This document shows positions 19,439-29,476 of a DNA stretch of 64,000 nucleotides, piece by piece. This DNA comes from Planctomycetota bacterium (lineage in GTDB: Bacteria > Planctomycetota > UBA1135). The stretch lies in assembly GCA_026421205.1 (NCBI GenBank), contig JAPKBM010000001.1, forward strand, positions 65,893-129,892, read 5' to 3'. The notes beneath the pieces were generated by a model. It was given only the letters and a program-made list of their open reading frames with translations. It ran no database searches and had not been told where the DNA came from. Positions within the stretch are counted from its first letter, which is position 1. Every line of letters begins with the position of its first letter. Made by a program: the position numbers and the translations under genes.

Positions 19439-21030
19439 TGCTGCTGAAACTCCGGAGAACCCAAAAGAAGGCCGACAAGCTCGGGACCCAGAACCCTGGA
19501 ATCTGGAACCCGCGCCTTCGCCAAGTATTGGTTGGTGATCGTGGAGAGCGCATTGCGCGTGCGCTTTCCAGCGCCGGAAGGCACAAGATACTCCGTCAAA
19601 TAGTGTTGCCAAAGCCGGGGGACCTCTTGGGGGAGGCTGTCGTAATAGTTTGGAGGAATTTCTATCCCCTTTACTTTTCCGCCAGCAAGGCCTAGCGCAA
19701 ATTCCCAGCGAAGAGCCATCACCCCTGGATCCAGCCACGACTCGGCCGTGTCGTAGTAGCCTGTAGGATCATCGCAGTGATAGATCGGTTGCCCCATATC
19801 CATCAAGGCGCGATGCACCTTAGAGAAATCTGAGATCTCAACGTTTAAAGCACGAAAGGCACTCATAACGAACTCATAAGGCGTTTTAAATTTCGCCCGA
19901 TAATGCTCACGGCTCCAAAATTCTTCCGAAGCAACCAAAGATTGAATCATGGAAGGGACATTACCCTTAGTCTTCTTGTAAGCCTTGGTGAGGCGTTTCA
20001 CCAGAGAAGGAGGTGGGACGTCGGCGACAAAAAACCGAGCCAACTTCATGGATACAAACGCTGCAGTTCCTTTATGCCTAGCTAGCATCTGAACCATGGC
20101 CAAACCCTGCGCTTGAGGGTTCTCCTTGTCCTCCTTAAAGATTTTTCCCAATAACCTTTTGTCACCAAAAGCATGCATATCCTTCCGAAACTCAAAGGTA
20201 TGCGTACCTCGAGATCCCCCGCTAAACGTCCAACCGGTCAGGGCCCCGGCTAATGCGATGACATCTTTTTGTTTGTAATAATTGTCAACCCCTAAAGTGT
20301 GGAGTTCCATGATCTCTCTCGCATAATTTTCATTCAGGCCTTTCTGACCTGCAATCGTGGCCGCCTCTTCTCCCTGCGAACGAGAACCTGTCCGCCGGCG
20401 AACACGACGCTCCACGTCTCTCAGCTCTTGTTCCGTTGGCGGCTTACGAGAAAGATGATTGTCCAAATAATGAAGCATGGCGGGATGCTCCGCCGAAGCC
20501 ATCAACATGTCCTCAAAATTTCCAAGCGTGTGCCGACGCACCACCGTGCGCTCATAGTCGCTGATTAAAATTCTCGCTTGATTTCCTTTTGTAAAGCTTA
20601 CGTTCAAATGGTTCCGCCAAAAGTCACAAAGCACCTCCTCCAACTGCCGCTCTTTCTCTACGGCACGTCGAACCAAGGCCTGACTCAATTGCTTCCGAGG
20701 AATATTCTGGCGCTCCCTTGCCTTGCGGCGCGCCTCTTCTGATCCATCGTTTTCCTGATCCACTTCTGTGTACTCAAAACATTCATGAGGCGTTAGGTCC
20801 AGCGTTTCCAATTCTTTCAACTGAGCGGTCAATGCGCGGTTGGGCTCAGGCGCTGACGACAACTGCTCTTCCAACCAGGCTTTTTCCCCCTGCTCAAGAA
20901 GCATGTCCAAGTCCTCAGGACGAGGCCCGTAAGCAAACCGATTCAATAAATGAATTGCTCGCTCTTTTCGGCTGAGTGGCTCCATGGACATTATTCCCAT
21001 CCTAAGACAAAACCCCAAGAGCAGGCACAA
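19435..21030 (-). CDS. DUF1800 domain-containing protein (true start may be internal, e.g. MEPLSRKERAIHLLNRFAYG)
   Basis: LLNRFAYGPRPEDLDMLLEQGEKAWLEEQL; FWRNHLNVSFTKGNQ; NENYAREIMELHTLGVDNYYKQKDVIALAGALTGWTF. Confidence 0.93.
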   Translation of the reverse strand: MCLLLGFCLRMGIMSMEPLSRKERAIHLLNRFAYGPRPEDLDMLLEQGEKAWLEEQLSSAPEPNRALTAQLKELETLDLTPHECFEYTEVDQENDGSEEARRKARERQNIPRKQLSQALVRRAVEKERQLEEVLCDFWRNHLNVSFTKGNQARILISDYERTVVRRHTLGNFEDMLMASAEHPAMLHYLDNHLSRKPPTEQELRDVERRVRRRTGSRSQGEEAATIAGQKGLNENYAREIMELHTLGVDNYYKQKDVIALAGALTGWTFSGGSRGTHTFEFRKDMHAFGDKRLLGKIFKEDKENPQAQGLAMVQMLARHKGTAAFVSMKLARFFVADVPPPSLVKRLTKAYKKTKGNVPSMIQSLVASEEFWSREHYRAKFKTPYEFVMSAFRALNVEISDFSKVHRALMDMGQPIYHCDDPTGYYDTAESWLDPGVMALRWEFALGLAGGKVKGIEIPPNYYDSLPQEVPRLWQHYLTEYLVPSGAGKRTRNALSTITNQYLAKARVPDSRVLGPELVGLLLGSPEFQQQ

Positions 21031-21069
21031 GTTTCGTGGAAAGATTACCGCTTGAGGCGGAAAGCGATT

Positions 21070-23103
21070 TTATAGAAAACGAAGATCAAGGGCAAACCGT
21101 GGGTCCATGGGGAGGAGGATTTCCGCACCCCCGAGGTCACCCACTACGGTGCTTCCCTTCCACGTCCAGGCGTAATCAACGCCATTCGAACTTTTGAGCT
21201 CCAGGTCCATTTCCACGTGCACCCTCTCCCCAGGATTCCCAGAAAAATGGTGGGGAAATCCGCCCGTGTATTCCCATATCAAACAGTACGGAATTGGAGA
21301 CGGCAGCCTCTCATCTTCATCCAGCCAAGGGGATACATACCGAAGTTGAAAAATAGCGGGCGCCGTTTCCGGGTGCGCGAGACGCTCTAAAAGTGTCCGA
21401 TCCATGCTGCCCCATGGCGCCCCACCATTCGCCTTTGCTAAATCTTTCGCCAACAAAGGGAGTCGGCTTTCGCGAAAGATAAACCGAACCTTGCGCTCTT
21501 TCAGTATTTTTTCCGCCTGAGCCACTTCGGTCGCCAAATAAAATCTCGCCGCATCCCGATAACTATCTTCGCCAACGTAACTCCCAAAATTTGTTCCGAC
21601 GCTACCAACCTCGGCAACCCACTCTAAAGCATGTCCAATATCCCAAGGGCCTAGCCCGGAATGCGCCGACGTGCCCAAGGCTAAGGAAGCTGTCCCCTCC
21701 TGCCCTACCCACTCCAGCGCATCTCGTGTGGCCGCCGACCTCATGGATTGCGTCCACGGTCCTTGCCAATCCACGGAGATAAATGCTGTAAGGCCGACTA
21801 AACCCGCGAATCCCACCAAAGAGCGCCTCTTTAAAACCTGCGTCAGCCACAAAGTAACGACCACGGCAATAGGCCCCACGGCAAGATCACTAAAGCGGCG
21901 CTGAAGAAGAGCCTGCAAGATAACAACAGGAAGGATCACCAACCAAATCCGTAGCGCGGGACGATGCACTCGAAGAAACGCCGTCCAGGCAAGAGGCGTC
22001 AACAAAACGGCAAGGCCCAGCCAACGCAAAACACCACCGGTCCCCGTCTGATCCGCGCGATAGAGCGGTTCCGATTCTGCAATGCCCGCCATAAATTCAT
22101 TCCCCCGCGAAATCCATTGAAGCGCCTCTTGCATGCCCTCTCCTGGCCCCCAACGAAAGAGCCAAAGTAGAACGGCAATACTGAACGCAATCAAAGCAGA
22201 CTGACGCGGTTTTTTGCTCCAAAAAATAAACGCGCCACCAAGGAGATAGAGCAAATGAAACCACGAAAGGTTCACAAACATCCATGGAGAATCTATCTTC
22301 CAGGGACTGGCAATAACTGCGGGAAGAACAGTCAACGCGGCGACCCCATGAAACCAAAGAGCAAAAGTGCGCGATTCAGTTTTCCTCTCTGCAAACAAGG
22401 ACCAAAGAAGTGTCGCTTGCAACAAACCAATCGATAGCAAGGAAGGCACCCATGACCCCAGAAGAATTCCGGCAATGACACCGGAGAAAATCCCTGTTAA
22501 ACGCATGCGTTTCTGGCTACTCGAGTCAAGCCATGCCCAAGAAGCAATGCCCCAAAGAAGTGTTGTGAAAAATGCCACAAACGCATGATGGTCGGCAACA
22601 CCCCAGGCCGAAGTGTGCACCGATCCATAAGTCAATGCATGGAGAAGCCCAGCCGCAAGTGACGCGTCGGGTCGACGGGAAAGAAGAAAGACAATGCCTG
22701 CAATCAAACACGAAGTTAGAATTCCAAAAAGAAGGGGGATCGTTGCAACCCAATGCTCCACGTCGGCCTTTTTAGGCGAGTTGGGAAGAAAAACGCGTGC
22801 GGTTTGTAAAAGAAAAAAGTCGTAATAACTCGGCCATGGAATTTTTGCGCCGTACGGGTAATTCATCTGAGGGTCCTCCGAAGCAACCCCTCCTTCCCCT
22901 AAGCCTCGTGCAACTCGCCGCGCATGATAAAGGCCATCGGCATCTACACTGAACCAGCCGGTTTGCACTATTTGGCCGGGAAGTCGCTCCATACGCTGAT
23001 CCTGCTTGACGCGCACCCAAAGACTTGCGCACAAGACCAGCCCAATCACCCCCACGAGAGACCACGGAAATCCACACCTCGCCGGAAGAGAAATGAGTTT
23101 CAA
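21070..23103 (-). CDS. STT3-like (oligosaccharyltransferase-related, GT-C) membrane protein
   Basis: HARRVARGLGEGG...DPQMNYPYGAKIPWPSYYDFFL, VADHHAFVAF, multi-TM, later PWDIGHALEWVAEVGSVGTNFGSY resembling the STT3 WWDxG region; TTG start overlapping upstream stop. Confidence 0.7.
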   Translation of the reverse strand: MKLISLPARCGFPWSLVGVIGLVLCASLWVRVKQDQRMERLPGQIVQTGWFSVDADGLYHARRVARGLGEGGVASEDPQMNYPYGAKIPWPSYYDFFLLQTARVFLPNSPKKADVEHWVATIPLLFGILTSCLIAGIVFLLSRRPDASLAAGLLHALTYGSVHTSAWGVADHHAFVAFFTTLLWGIASWAWLDSSSQKRMRLTGIFSGVIAGILLGSWVPSLLSIGLLQATLLWSLFAERKTESRTFALWFHGVAALTVLPAVIASPWKIDSPWMFVNLSWFHLLYLLGGAFIFWSKKPRQSALIAFSIAVLLWLFRWGPGEGMQEALQWISRGNEFMAGIAESEPLYRADQTGTGGVLRWLGLAVLLTPLAWTAFLRVHRPALRIWLVILPVVILQALLQRRFSDLAVGPIAVVVTLWLTQVLKRRSLVGFAGLVGLTAFISVDWQGPWTQSMRSAATRDALEWVGQEGTASLALGTSAHSGLGPWDIGHALEWVAEVGSVGTNFGSYVGEDSYRDAARFYLATEVAQAEKILKERKVRFIFRESRLPLLAKDLAKANGGAPWGSMDRTLLERLAHPETAPAIFQLRYVSPWLDEDERLPSPIPYCLIWEYTGGFPHHFSGNPGERVHVEMDLELKSSNGVDYAWTWKGSTVVGDLGGAEILLPMDPRFALDLRFL

Positions 23104-26100
23104 AATCTTAATGAGTAAACGACTTTCAAGGCCAAATCACTAGAAGTTGGAATCCAAACACTTCCGATCTCCTCCCGCCATCCTGTATTCAGTACAAAAA
23201 ATAATTCTTGCCCATCTTGCTGCATCCAACGCATTCGACTTTGCGCACCGAGCTCGTCTGATTGATTGTCGTATTGGATAATATTTTTCCAACTCCAATC
23301 TGGAGAAAAAAACCAATCCACATCTGCGGAAACGACGCGGCTGGAAAAATCCCCTGCGGCGAGAAAGGCTTGGCTTTCTGAATAATCCAAGGCCATTCTG
23401 GAATGGGCGCTTGGTCGCCAAGAAAGTTCGAGGCCAGCCTTGGCCAACGTACCGTCATACCAAGTGCCAAATCCCCCACCAACTTCCCATGCGAAATCTT
23501 CATTCATAGGAGACTCCCATGCAACTTCGGTATTCCACCAATCATGCCAACCAAGAGAAACCGGAATGTTGCCTGGGGCAAAGGAATCTGAGGTAACCCG
23601 GTCGCCTGCAATTTTCATGTCCCAACCAAATCGTGAACCATCATGCCATTCCATTCCGAGCAAATCCAACTTCACCTGATGAGACATCACTCTTTTGTCT
23701 CCGTCCACCCAAACCGAGGGCCTGACTGAAAACGTATATCTCCGGACATCCCCCGAGCTAGGCCGGGGCTCCCAAAAGAAGCGTCCCTTCACAAGCGCTT
23801 GGCCAGGCCGACGGACATAACCCATGCCAGGATGAAATCGGCCCATAGCCGCAACCGTTTCCACGCTCATGTGTAAATCTTTCAGCCGAAGAGCTGCCTT
23901 CACCCCTGCGGCACCACCAATCTCTCCCGCCTCCTCATCATTACTTCGCACGAGCCAGGTGTTCCATGAAAAAAGGCCCGGAAACCATTCGGTATTAGAG
24001 TGCCGCCAGTCAAAGCCGGTCACCACATTCGAAGAAATGGAACCGGGATTCCCTGACGTCAACAGAGCTCCCACGGATGTTGTGGAATTCACATTCCAAT
24101 TGGGTCGAAAGACCAAGAGATCTCCATCGGTTTGCGGAGAATCGTCCGTCGGCCCCGTATGAACCGCAAGCACCCCAAGGTCAAATTCCCCCATACGCCC
24201 GGTTAAACGAGCACCAGATTCCAAGGGAACTTCATTGCCACCGGAAAGCCCAATCGCCCGACTGTAAAAAGGAATGACTGTGTCGCTACCGCGCCAACCA
24301 CCACTCGCACCAAAAGAAAAAAGTGTCGAATCCTCCAGGAAGAAATCTCTCTTCTCTGGAAAAAATAGCGAGTATTGCGTGAGGTTCACCCTTCGGTCAT
24401 CAATTTCCGTCTCTGCAAAATCCGTATTTCGAGTAAAGCTTGCCTTCAACTGCGGCGTAATCCACCAATCAAATTCACCGCCCATTCCGGAAAGCCAGTC
24501 ACTTTCTCCTCCATGCACATCGGTGCGTTTCGCCTTAATGTACGGCCGAAACTCAAGACCTAAACCTTGGTCGATTTCGGCGAAGCCTGTCATCTGGCCT
24601 GCTTGACTCACATTCATCACCCAATACTGACGCAATGGATTTGCCCAACGCCATTTTGTCCGAGAAGACCCACGGTACCTTTCAAAATTTATTCCCCACC
24701 GACCGGTTTCCCCTGCAGCAATCGTCTGGAAAGGGATTTCAATTTCTGCCGTCCAACGGTCTTCCCCCACCAGCGTCCGCCCTTGCCAAACGCCGTCCCA
24801 TTGTTTATTAAAACTTTTGCCGTTCGCGCCAATCAAGCCGTCCCCTCTAGACCCTGCTGCGGACACCTGAAAAAAGTATGCGTTTTTCCCATCTAAAAAC
24901 GTGTCCAAAACAAACTCCACACGATCGTCCTCCCTCAAAAAGGCGTCTCGTTGCATTTGCTGAATGACCATGGAATCTGGATCTGGCTCCATGCAAACAA
25001 AGCCGACGTAAAGGGCTTTTTCCGTCCGCATCAACCAAACTTCCGTTTCTGGGTCTGGGTCGGCCCCCTCCACAGGAGTGACCTCTTTAAAGCCACGCAA
25101 CTTTGTCGCCGACGCCCAAGAATCCTCGTCAAGCACTCCGTCCACCTGAGGGGGAACGTCAACATGAGGAACGTGAAATTCTTGCGCAGTGACCAAACGG
25201 GCATCGGCGAAGAAAGCTGTGACGATGAGTACGAAAGGGGTTAACAGGCGGAATATTTTCCGTGTGAGACCCGTCAAGGGAACAGATTGGGGGTTCACAA
25301 GGGTCTCCTTTGAATCAGGTGGCAAGCGATACACATCGGCGGTGATTTTATGGTGCGTAATGGTATGGCGCACCGTGCCGAGGTGTTCCTGAAGGGTGCC
25401 TAGTTTAGAATGTTGTTTCAGCCAAGAGTCCGCGGCATTCGCTGCATTCACGGCCCCTGAAGAAAGCGTGACCATGGGAGGTTCCCAGAACCCCGTATTC
25501 CAGCCCTCGGATCGCTGATAAAGAAGACACTCATTTTCATCCCCCTTCAATCCAACTGCAAAATGAAGACGTGTCCAAGATTTCTTTTTTGCAGCTACCG
25601 GATAATCTTGTGGTGATTCCGCGGTGCAGAAATCAGAAACCGGACAATTTTCACACTGCGGGGCTCGCGGTGTGCACACGGTGGCACCTAATTCCATGAT
25701 GGCTTCATTCAATTTCCCCGGTGCAGCAGGTCCGCGCGCATCCATCCAGGCCTGCGCCCAAATCTCTGACGCTTTATGCAGAGCCGTTGAGCCCGCAGGA
25801 TGCAATAAAGACTGTTGACGCGCCGCAACCCTCTTGACATTTCCGTCCACCACAGCAATCGCTTCTCCGTTCACAATGGAAGCGATGGCCGCCGACGCAT
25901 ACCCACCCACCCCAGGAAGACGCTTCCACTCCTCCGCGGTGACGGGGTATCCATCTCCCCCTTCCACCACCATTTTTGCCGCCTGATGTAGCATTCGTAC
26001 CCGTCGGTAGTAACCAAGGCCCGCCCAAATTTTTAAAATCTCTTCCTCTGAAGCCGCGGCAAAAGACTCTGGGGAAGGATACAAATCCATAAAACGGAGC

Positions 26101-26240
26101 CAATAAGGGATCACCGCCTCCACACGCGTTTGCTGCAGCATGATTTCAGAAACCCAAACCCCCCATGAATCTTGCGACTTCCGCCAAGGCAGGTCCCTTT
26201 TCTTTTGTGAAAACCAATGAAGAAGCTGGCTTACCGGCAT
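23100..26240 (-). CDS. mutY: Continuous ORF: MutY A/G-specific adenine glycosylase (about codons 1-335) joined to CBM9-like/DUF5916 outer-membrane protein
   Basis: N-part: SEIMLQQTRVEAVIPYW, LPGVGGYASAAIASI, VDGNVKRVAAR, CTPRAPQCENCPVSDFC, HTITHHKITADVYR. C-part: PPQVDGVLDEDSWASATKLRGF...FPEKRDFFLEDSTLFSFG... ending VVYSLRF. No stop codon between them. Confidence 0.85.
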   Translation of the reverse strand: MPVSQLLHWFSQKKRDLPWRKSQDSWGVWVSEIMLQQTRVEAVIPYWLRFMDLYPSPESFAAASEEEILKIWAGLGYYRRVRMLHQAAKMVVEGGDGYPVTAEEWKRLPGVGGYASAAIASIVNGEAIAVVDGNVKRVAARQQSLLHPAGSTALHKASEIWAQAWMDARGPAAPGKLNEAIMELGATVCTPRAPQCENCPVSDFCTAESPQDYPVAAKKKSWTRLHFAVGLKGDENECLLYQRSEGWNTGFWEPPMVTLSSGAVNAANAADSWLKQHSKLGTLQEHLGTVRHTITHHKITADVYRLPPDSKETLVNPQSVPLTGLTRKIFRLLTPFVLIVTAFFADARLVTAQEFHVPHVDVPPQVDGVLDEDSWASATKLRGFKEVTPVEGADPDPETEVWLMRTEKALYVGFVCMEPDPDSMVIQQMQRDAFLREDDRVEFVLDTFLDGKNAYFFQVSAAGSRGDGLIGANGKSFNKQWDGVWQGRTLVGEDRWTAEIEIPFQTIAAGETGRWGINFERYRGSSRTKWRWANPLRQYWVMNVSQAGQMTGFAEIDQGLGLEFRPYIKAKRTDVHGGESDWLSGMGGEFDWWITPQLKASFTRNTDFAETEIDDRRVNLTQYSLFFPEKRDFFLEDSTLFSFGASGGWRGSDTVIPFYSRAIGLSGGNEVPLESGARLTGRMGEFDLGVLAVHTGPTDDSPQTDGDLLVFRPNWNVNSTTSVGALLTSGNPGSISSNVVTGFDWRHSNTEWFPGLFSWNTWLVRSNDEEAGEIGGAAGVKAALRLKDLHMSVETVAAMGRFHPGMGYVRRPGQALVKGRFFWEPRPSSGDVRRYTFSVRPSVWVDGDKRVMSHQVKLDLLGMEWHDGSRFGWDMKIAGDRVTSDSFAPGNIPVSLGWHDWWNTEVAWESPMNEDFAWEVGGGFGTWYDGTLAKAGLELSWRPSAHSRMALDYSESQAFLAAGDFSSRVVSADVDWFFSPDWSWKNIIQYDNQSDELGAQSRMRWMQQDGQELFFVLNTGWREEIGSVWIPTSSDLALKVVYSLRF
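25296..25310 (-). promoter_or_regulatory. Candidate internal ribosome-binding site and GTG start for the DUF5916 part
   Basis: Minus strand reads AAGGAG-ACCCTT-GTG; GTG at 25298 is in frame (codon 315) and starts MNPQSVPLTGLTRKIFRLLTPFVLIVTAFFADARLVTAQ, a plausible signal peptide. Confidence 0.6.
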
Positions 26241-26866
26241 GGCAAAAGAACCTCTTCAAGGTGGGCAAAAAAAACATCTTTCACTTCAGCAAGAGAGGGC
26301 GCCGACCCAAGCTGTTCCTCCAGTGATGTCATGACGTCAGGCTCAAGGCCACATGGATGAAACTGACGAAACCAAGATAGGTCAGTGGTGACGTTCAAAG
26401 AAACTCCGTGGTAAGTCACCCACTTGCGTACAGCAACACCGACGGCTCCAATCTTTTTTCCCCCCACCCAGCAACCGGTATTCCGTTCATCCCGGCCACC
26501 CTTTAAACCAAAGGTCTCCACCGTTTGAATCAGCGCAGTCTCTAAAGAATATAAATAAGCATGCAAATCTCTTGCATCGGGCGCTAAATGAATCAATGGA
26601 TAAGCGACCATTTGTCCTAAACCATGAAATGTTGCCTTTCCACCCCGAGAAACCTCTTGTACTGGAATCTTTAAATGCGCGAAATCCGCCGCCGCGCCGG
26701 CACGACCCACAGTAATGATGGGTTCCAACTCACAAAATAACACTTGATCCGTTGCCTCACCCCGAGCAATTTTCTCCACCCGGTCTATCATGATTTGTTC
26801 CGCCTCAGAGTGACTTAGCCGACCGAGGTCAACCGCATCCAAACGAGGCGACTCCCTCAAGCGCAT
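26231..26866 (-). CDS. lipB: Lipoyl(octanoyl) transferase
   Basis: GGKATFHGLGQMVAYPLIHL, KIGAVGVAVRKWVTYHGVSLNV, FHPCGLEP; start at ATG 26866 overlapping lpd stop. Confidence 0.95.
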   Translation of the reverse strand: MRLRESPRLDAVDLGRLSHSEAEQIMIDRVEKIARGEATDQVLFCELEPIITVGRAGAAADFAHLKIPVQEVSRGGKATFHGLGQMVAYPLIHLAPDARDLHAYLYSLETALIQTVETFGLKGGRDERNTGCWVGGKKIGAVGVAVRKWVTYHGVSLNVTTDLSWFRQFHPCGLEPDVMTSLEEQLGSAPSLAEVKDVFFAHLEEVLLPCR

Positions 26867-28266
26867 TATTTCGCGGAGTGAATGCACAAGTTGTGCACAT
26901 CCTCACACGCTTCCATAAATACTTCGGACAACGTCGGGTGCGGATGAATCGTCAAGGTGATGTCTTCCGAGGTCAACCCCGCCTCAATGGCAATGGCTGC
27001 TTCAGAAATCATGTCCGTTACATTCGGGCCAACCATATGCACTCCCAACAAGGTGTCATCACTGGCGCGCGTCACCACTTTGACTAAACCATCACTGGCT
27101 TGTATGGACATCGCGCGGCCATTCGCCGCGAAGTTGAAACGGCCAATTTTGACATCAATGCCCTTCTCAATAGCCTCAGCTTCTGTCATGCCAACCATGG
27201 CCACTTCTGGGTCTGTGAAAATAACGGCTGGAACCACTTGCGCATCCCAAGCAGCGCCGCCCTGCCCCAAAATAGCGGAAGCTACAACCAAACCCTGCGC
27301 GGACCCTTTATGCGCCAACATTGGCCCCGTAGTGGCATCCCCAACGGCATAGATATGTGGAATACTCGTTTGGCATTGTGAGTCCACGCCAATAAACCCT
27401 CGGGAATCCACCTTCACGCCACAAATGTCCAAGTTCAAATGCTCCGTGCGTGGGCGCCGACCCGTAGCCAATAGAATCTTATCCGCAGAAAACTCTCGGG
27501 TTTTCCCAGAAATCTCTACCGCAACGCTCAAGCCATCACCCAAGGGCTTCCAGCTTTTTGCGGAAGCAGAAACATGAATCTTCACGCCAAGCTTCTTCGC
27601 TTTTCGCTGCACTACTTTGACCAATTCTGGGTCTACCCCAGGAAGGATTTGGTCCGCGTATTCAATGACGGTGACTTTAGTGCCAACTTGTGCATAAAAA
27701 GAGCCCATCTCCATGCCAATAACACCGCCCCCAATCACAATCATCTCTTTCGGCAAGGTCTCCGGCGAAAGAGCTTCTGCACTTGACCAAATGTGCTCGC
27801 CAAACTCAAAGCCAGGGATTCCTGCAGGGATCGAACCGCTTGCAATAACAATATCTCGGGCTTTGACCACAACAAGGCCGTCAGCAGTTTCCACCTCAAC
27901 CGTGTTTGCGTCTTTCACACGGGCTGACCCTTTGAGCCATTCGACTCCACGTTTTTCAAACAACATACCGATGCCACCCGTCAGTCGCGTGACAATGGAA
28001 TCTTTCCAAGCAATGAGCTTGCTCAGATCAAGGGTTGGTGTGTCCACGGTAAAGCCCATGGCCGAGGCGTGCTCCGCATGCTCCATGAAGTGCCCAGCGG
28101 AAATCAAAGCCTTCGAGGGAATGCAGCCAACATTTAAACAAGTTCCTCCCAAGTTCCCCTCTTCCACACAAATCACTTTCCGGCCGAGTTGCCCCAAACG
28201 AATAGCGCACACATAGCCCGCGGGGCCTGCCCCAATGACGACAACATCAGTGTTTTTCTCAGACAT
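26866..28266 (-). CDS. lpdA: Dihydrolipoyl dehydrogenase
   Basis: VVVIGAGPAGYVCAIRLGQLG, GGTCLNVGCIPSKALI, HPHPTLSEVFMEA. Confidence 0.97.
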   Translation of the reverse strand: MSEKNTDVVVIGAGPAGYVCAIRLGQLGRKVICVEEGNLGGTCLNVGCIPSKALISAGHFMEHAEHASAMGFTVDTPTLDLSKLIAWKDSIVTRLTGGIGMLFEKRGVEWLKGSARVKDANTVEVETADGLVVVKARDIVIASGSIPAGIPGFEFGEHIWSSAEALSPETLPKEMIVIGGGVIGMEMGSFYAQVGTKVTVIEYADQILPGVDPELVKVVQRKAKKLGVKIHVSASAKSWKPLGDGLSVAVEISGKTREFSADKILLATGRRPRTEHLNLDICGVKVDSRGFIGVDSQCQTSIPHIYAVGDATTGPMLAHKGSAQGLVVASAILGQGGAAWDAQVVPAVIFTDPEVAMVGMTEAEAIEKGIDVKIGRFNFAANGRAMSIQASDGLVKVVTRASDDTLLGVHMVGPNVTDMISEAAIAIEAGLTSEDITLTIHPHPTLSEVFMEACEDVHNLCIHSAK

Positions 28267-28324
28267 GAACGAAGAATGATACCACGGCCGCCTCTTTTGA
28301 ATCTTCCGATACGGCCGGTAGCCC

Positions 28325-29476
28325 CTAAAGCGGGAACTTACCCTCAACGGCATCGGCGGCGCCTTTTTCTTCGACTAAGCGCAATGCGTCTACGACCTGA
28401 CCGAGCAAGTGACGCGGCGGAATCTCAAAGACGTCCTCCACCAAAGAAGCAAGAGGTGGGGGCCCAACTTGTTCGGCATGCTGAACAGCATTTTTTATAA
28501 CCTCAAGAATTTCCTGCTCCATCGAAGCGCGTGAGCGATCATCAAGCACACCAATGCTCTGCAGGAATCGCTCCATCCTAGGCAACGGATCCTTGGACTC
28601 CCAATAACGCACCTCCTCCGCGCTTCGGTATCGCTCTGGATCATCGGAACTGGAGTGACCACCCATTCGGTAGGTGCGCAAGGCAACAAGCGAAGGGCCA
28701 TCTCCAGCTCGAGCTCGGTCAACCGCTTCTTGCGTGGCTTGCAATGCGGCCAATGGATCATTCCCGTCTACATCCACACCTGGCATGCCATAGGCCTGTG
28801 CTTTTGCTCCGTAAGACTGAGATGCCGTTTGTTTTGAGCTTGGAACAGAAATAGCCCAGCCGTTATCCACCACAACAAAGACCACAGGCGCTTGACGGAC
28901 GGCAGCAAAATTCAATGCGGAGTGGAAGCCGCAAGAACTCGTAGCCCCATCTCCCGTATAAGCCCCCACAACTGATTTTTCCCCACGGGCCTTCATGGCT
29001 AACGCAACGCCAACCGCATGCGGCATCTGCGTACCAAGCACACTAGACCAAGAAGGAAAATTGACATCTTTACATTGAAAGTGGTTCGGCATTTGCCGGC
29101 CCTTTGCCGTGTCCTCTGCATTGCCAAACATATGTGCAACATATTCCTGCACGGGCATGCCCCGCTGAAGAGCCACTCCTCCTTCACGTAAAGCACTAAA
29201 AAACCAATCCTCTTTTTGAAAGGCCGCTGCGCTTCCATGAATCGCGCCCTCTTGTCCTGCGGAAGTACCCACAAAAGCGACTCGCCCCTGACGCTGTAAT
29301 TTCAACATCCTGTCATCCATAAACCGCGTCGTCAACATAGCACGAAAAATCGACAGAAGCTCCTTGTCTGAAGGGAAAATCTCGCGGGGGATACCAGGCA
29401 ATAAACCTTCGCCAGAGCCTGTCAATACCTTTCGCAATGGAAAGGTCCCTGGGTCCAACTTCCGTAACGGAGTCAT
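28325..29476 (-). CDS. 2-oxo acid dehydrogenase E1 component alpha subunit (paralog 1)
   Basis: GDGATSSCGFHSALNFAAVRQAPVVFVVVDNGWAIS ThDP motif; YRMGGHSSSDDPERYR phosphorylation-loop motif. Confidence 0.93.
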   Translation of the reverse strand: MTPLRKLDPGTFPLRKVLTGSGEGLLPGIPREIFPSDKELLSIFRAMLTTRFMDDRMLKLQRQGRVAFVGTSAGQEGAIHGSAAAFQKEDWFFSALREGGVALQRGMPVQEYVAHMFGNAEDTAKGRQMPNHFQCKDVNFPSWSSVLGTQMPHAVGVALAMKARGEKSVVGAYTGDGATSSCGFHSALNFAAVRQAPVVFVVVDNGWAISVPSSKQTASQSYGAKAQAYGMPGVDVDGNDPLAALQATQEAVDRARAGDGPSLVALRTYRMGGHSSSDDPERYRSAEEVRYWESKDPLPRMERFLQSIGVLDDRSRASMEQEILEVIKNAVQHAEQVGPPPLASLVEDVFEIPPRHLLGQVVDALRLVEEKGAADAVEGKFPL

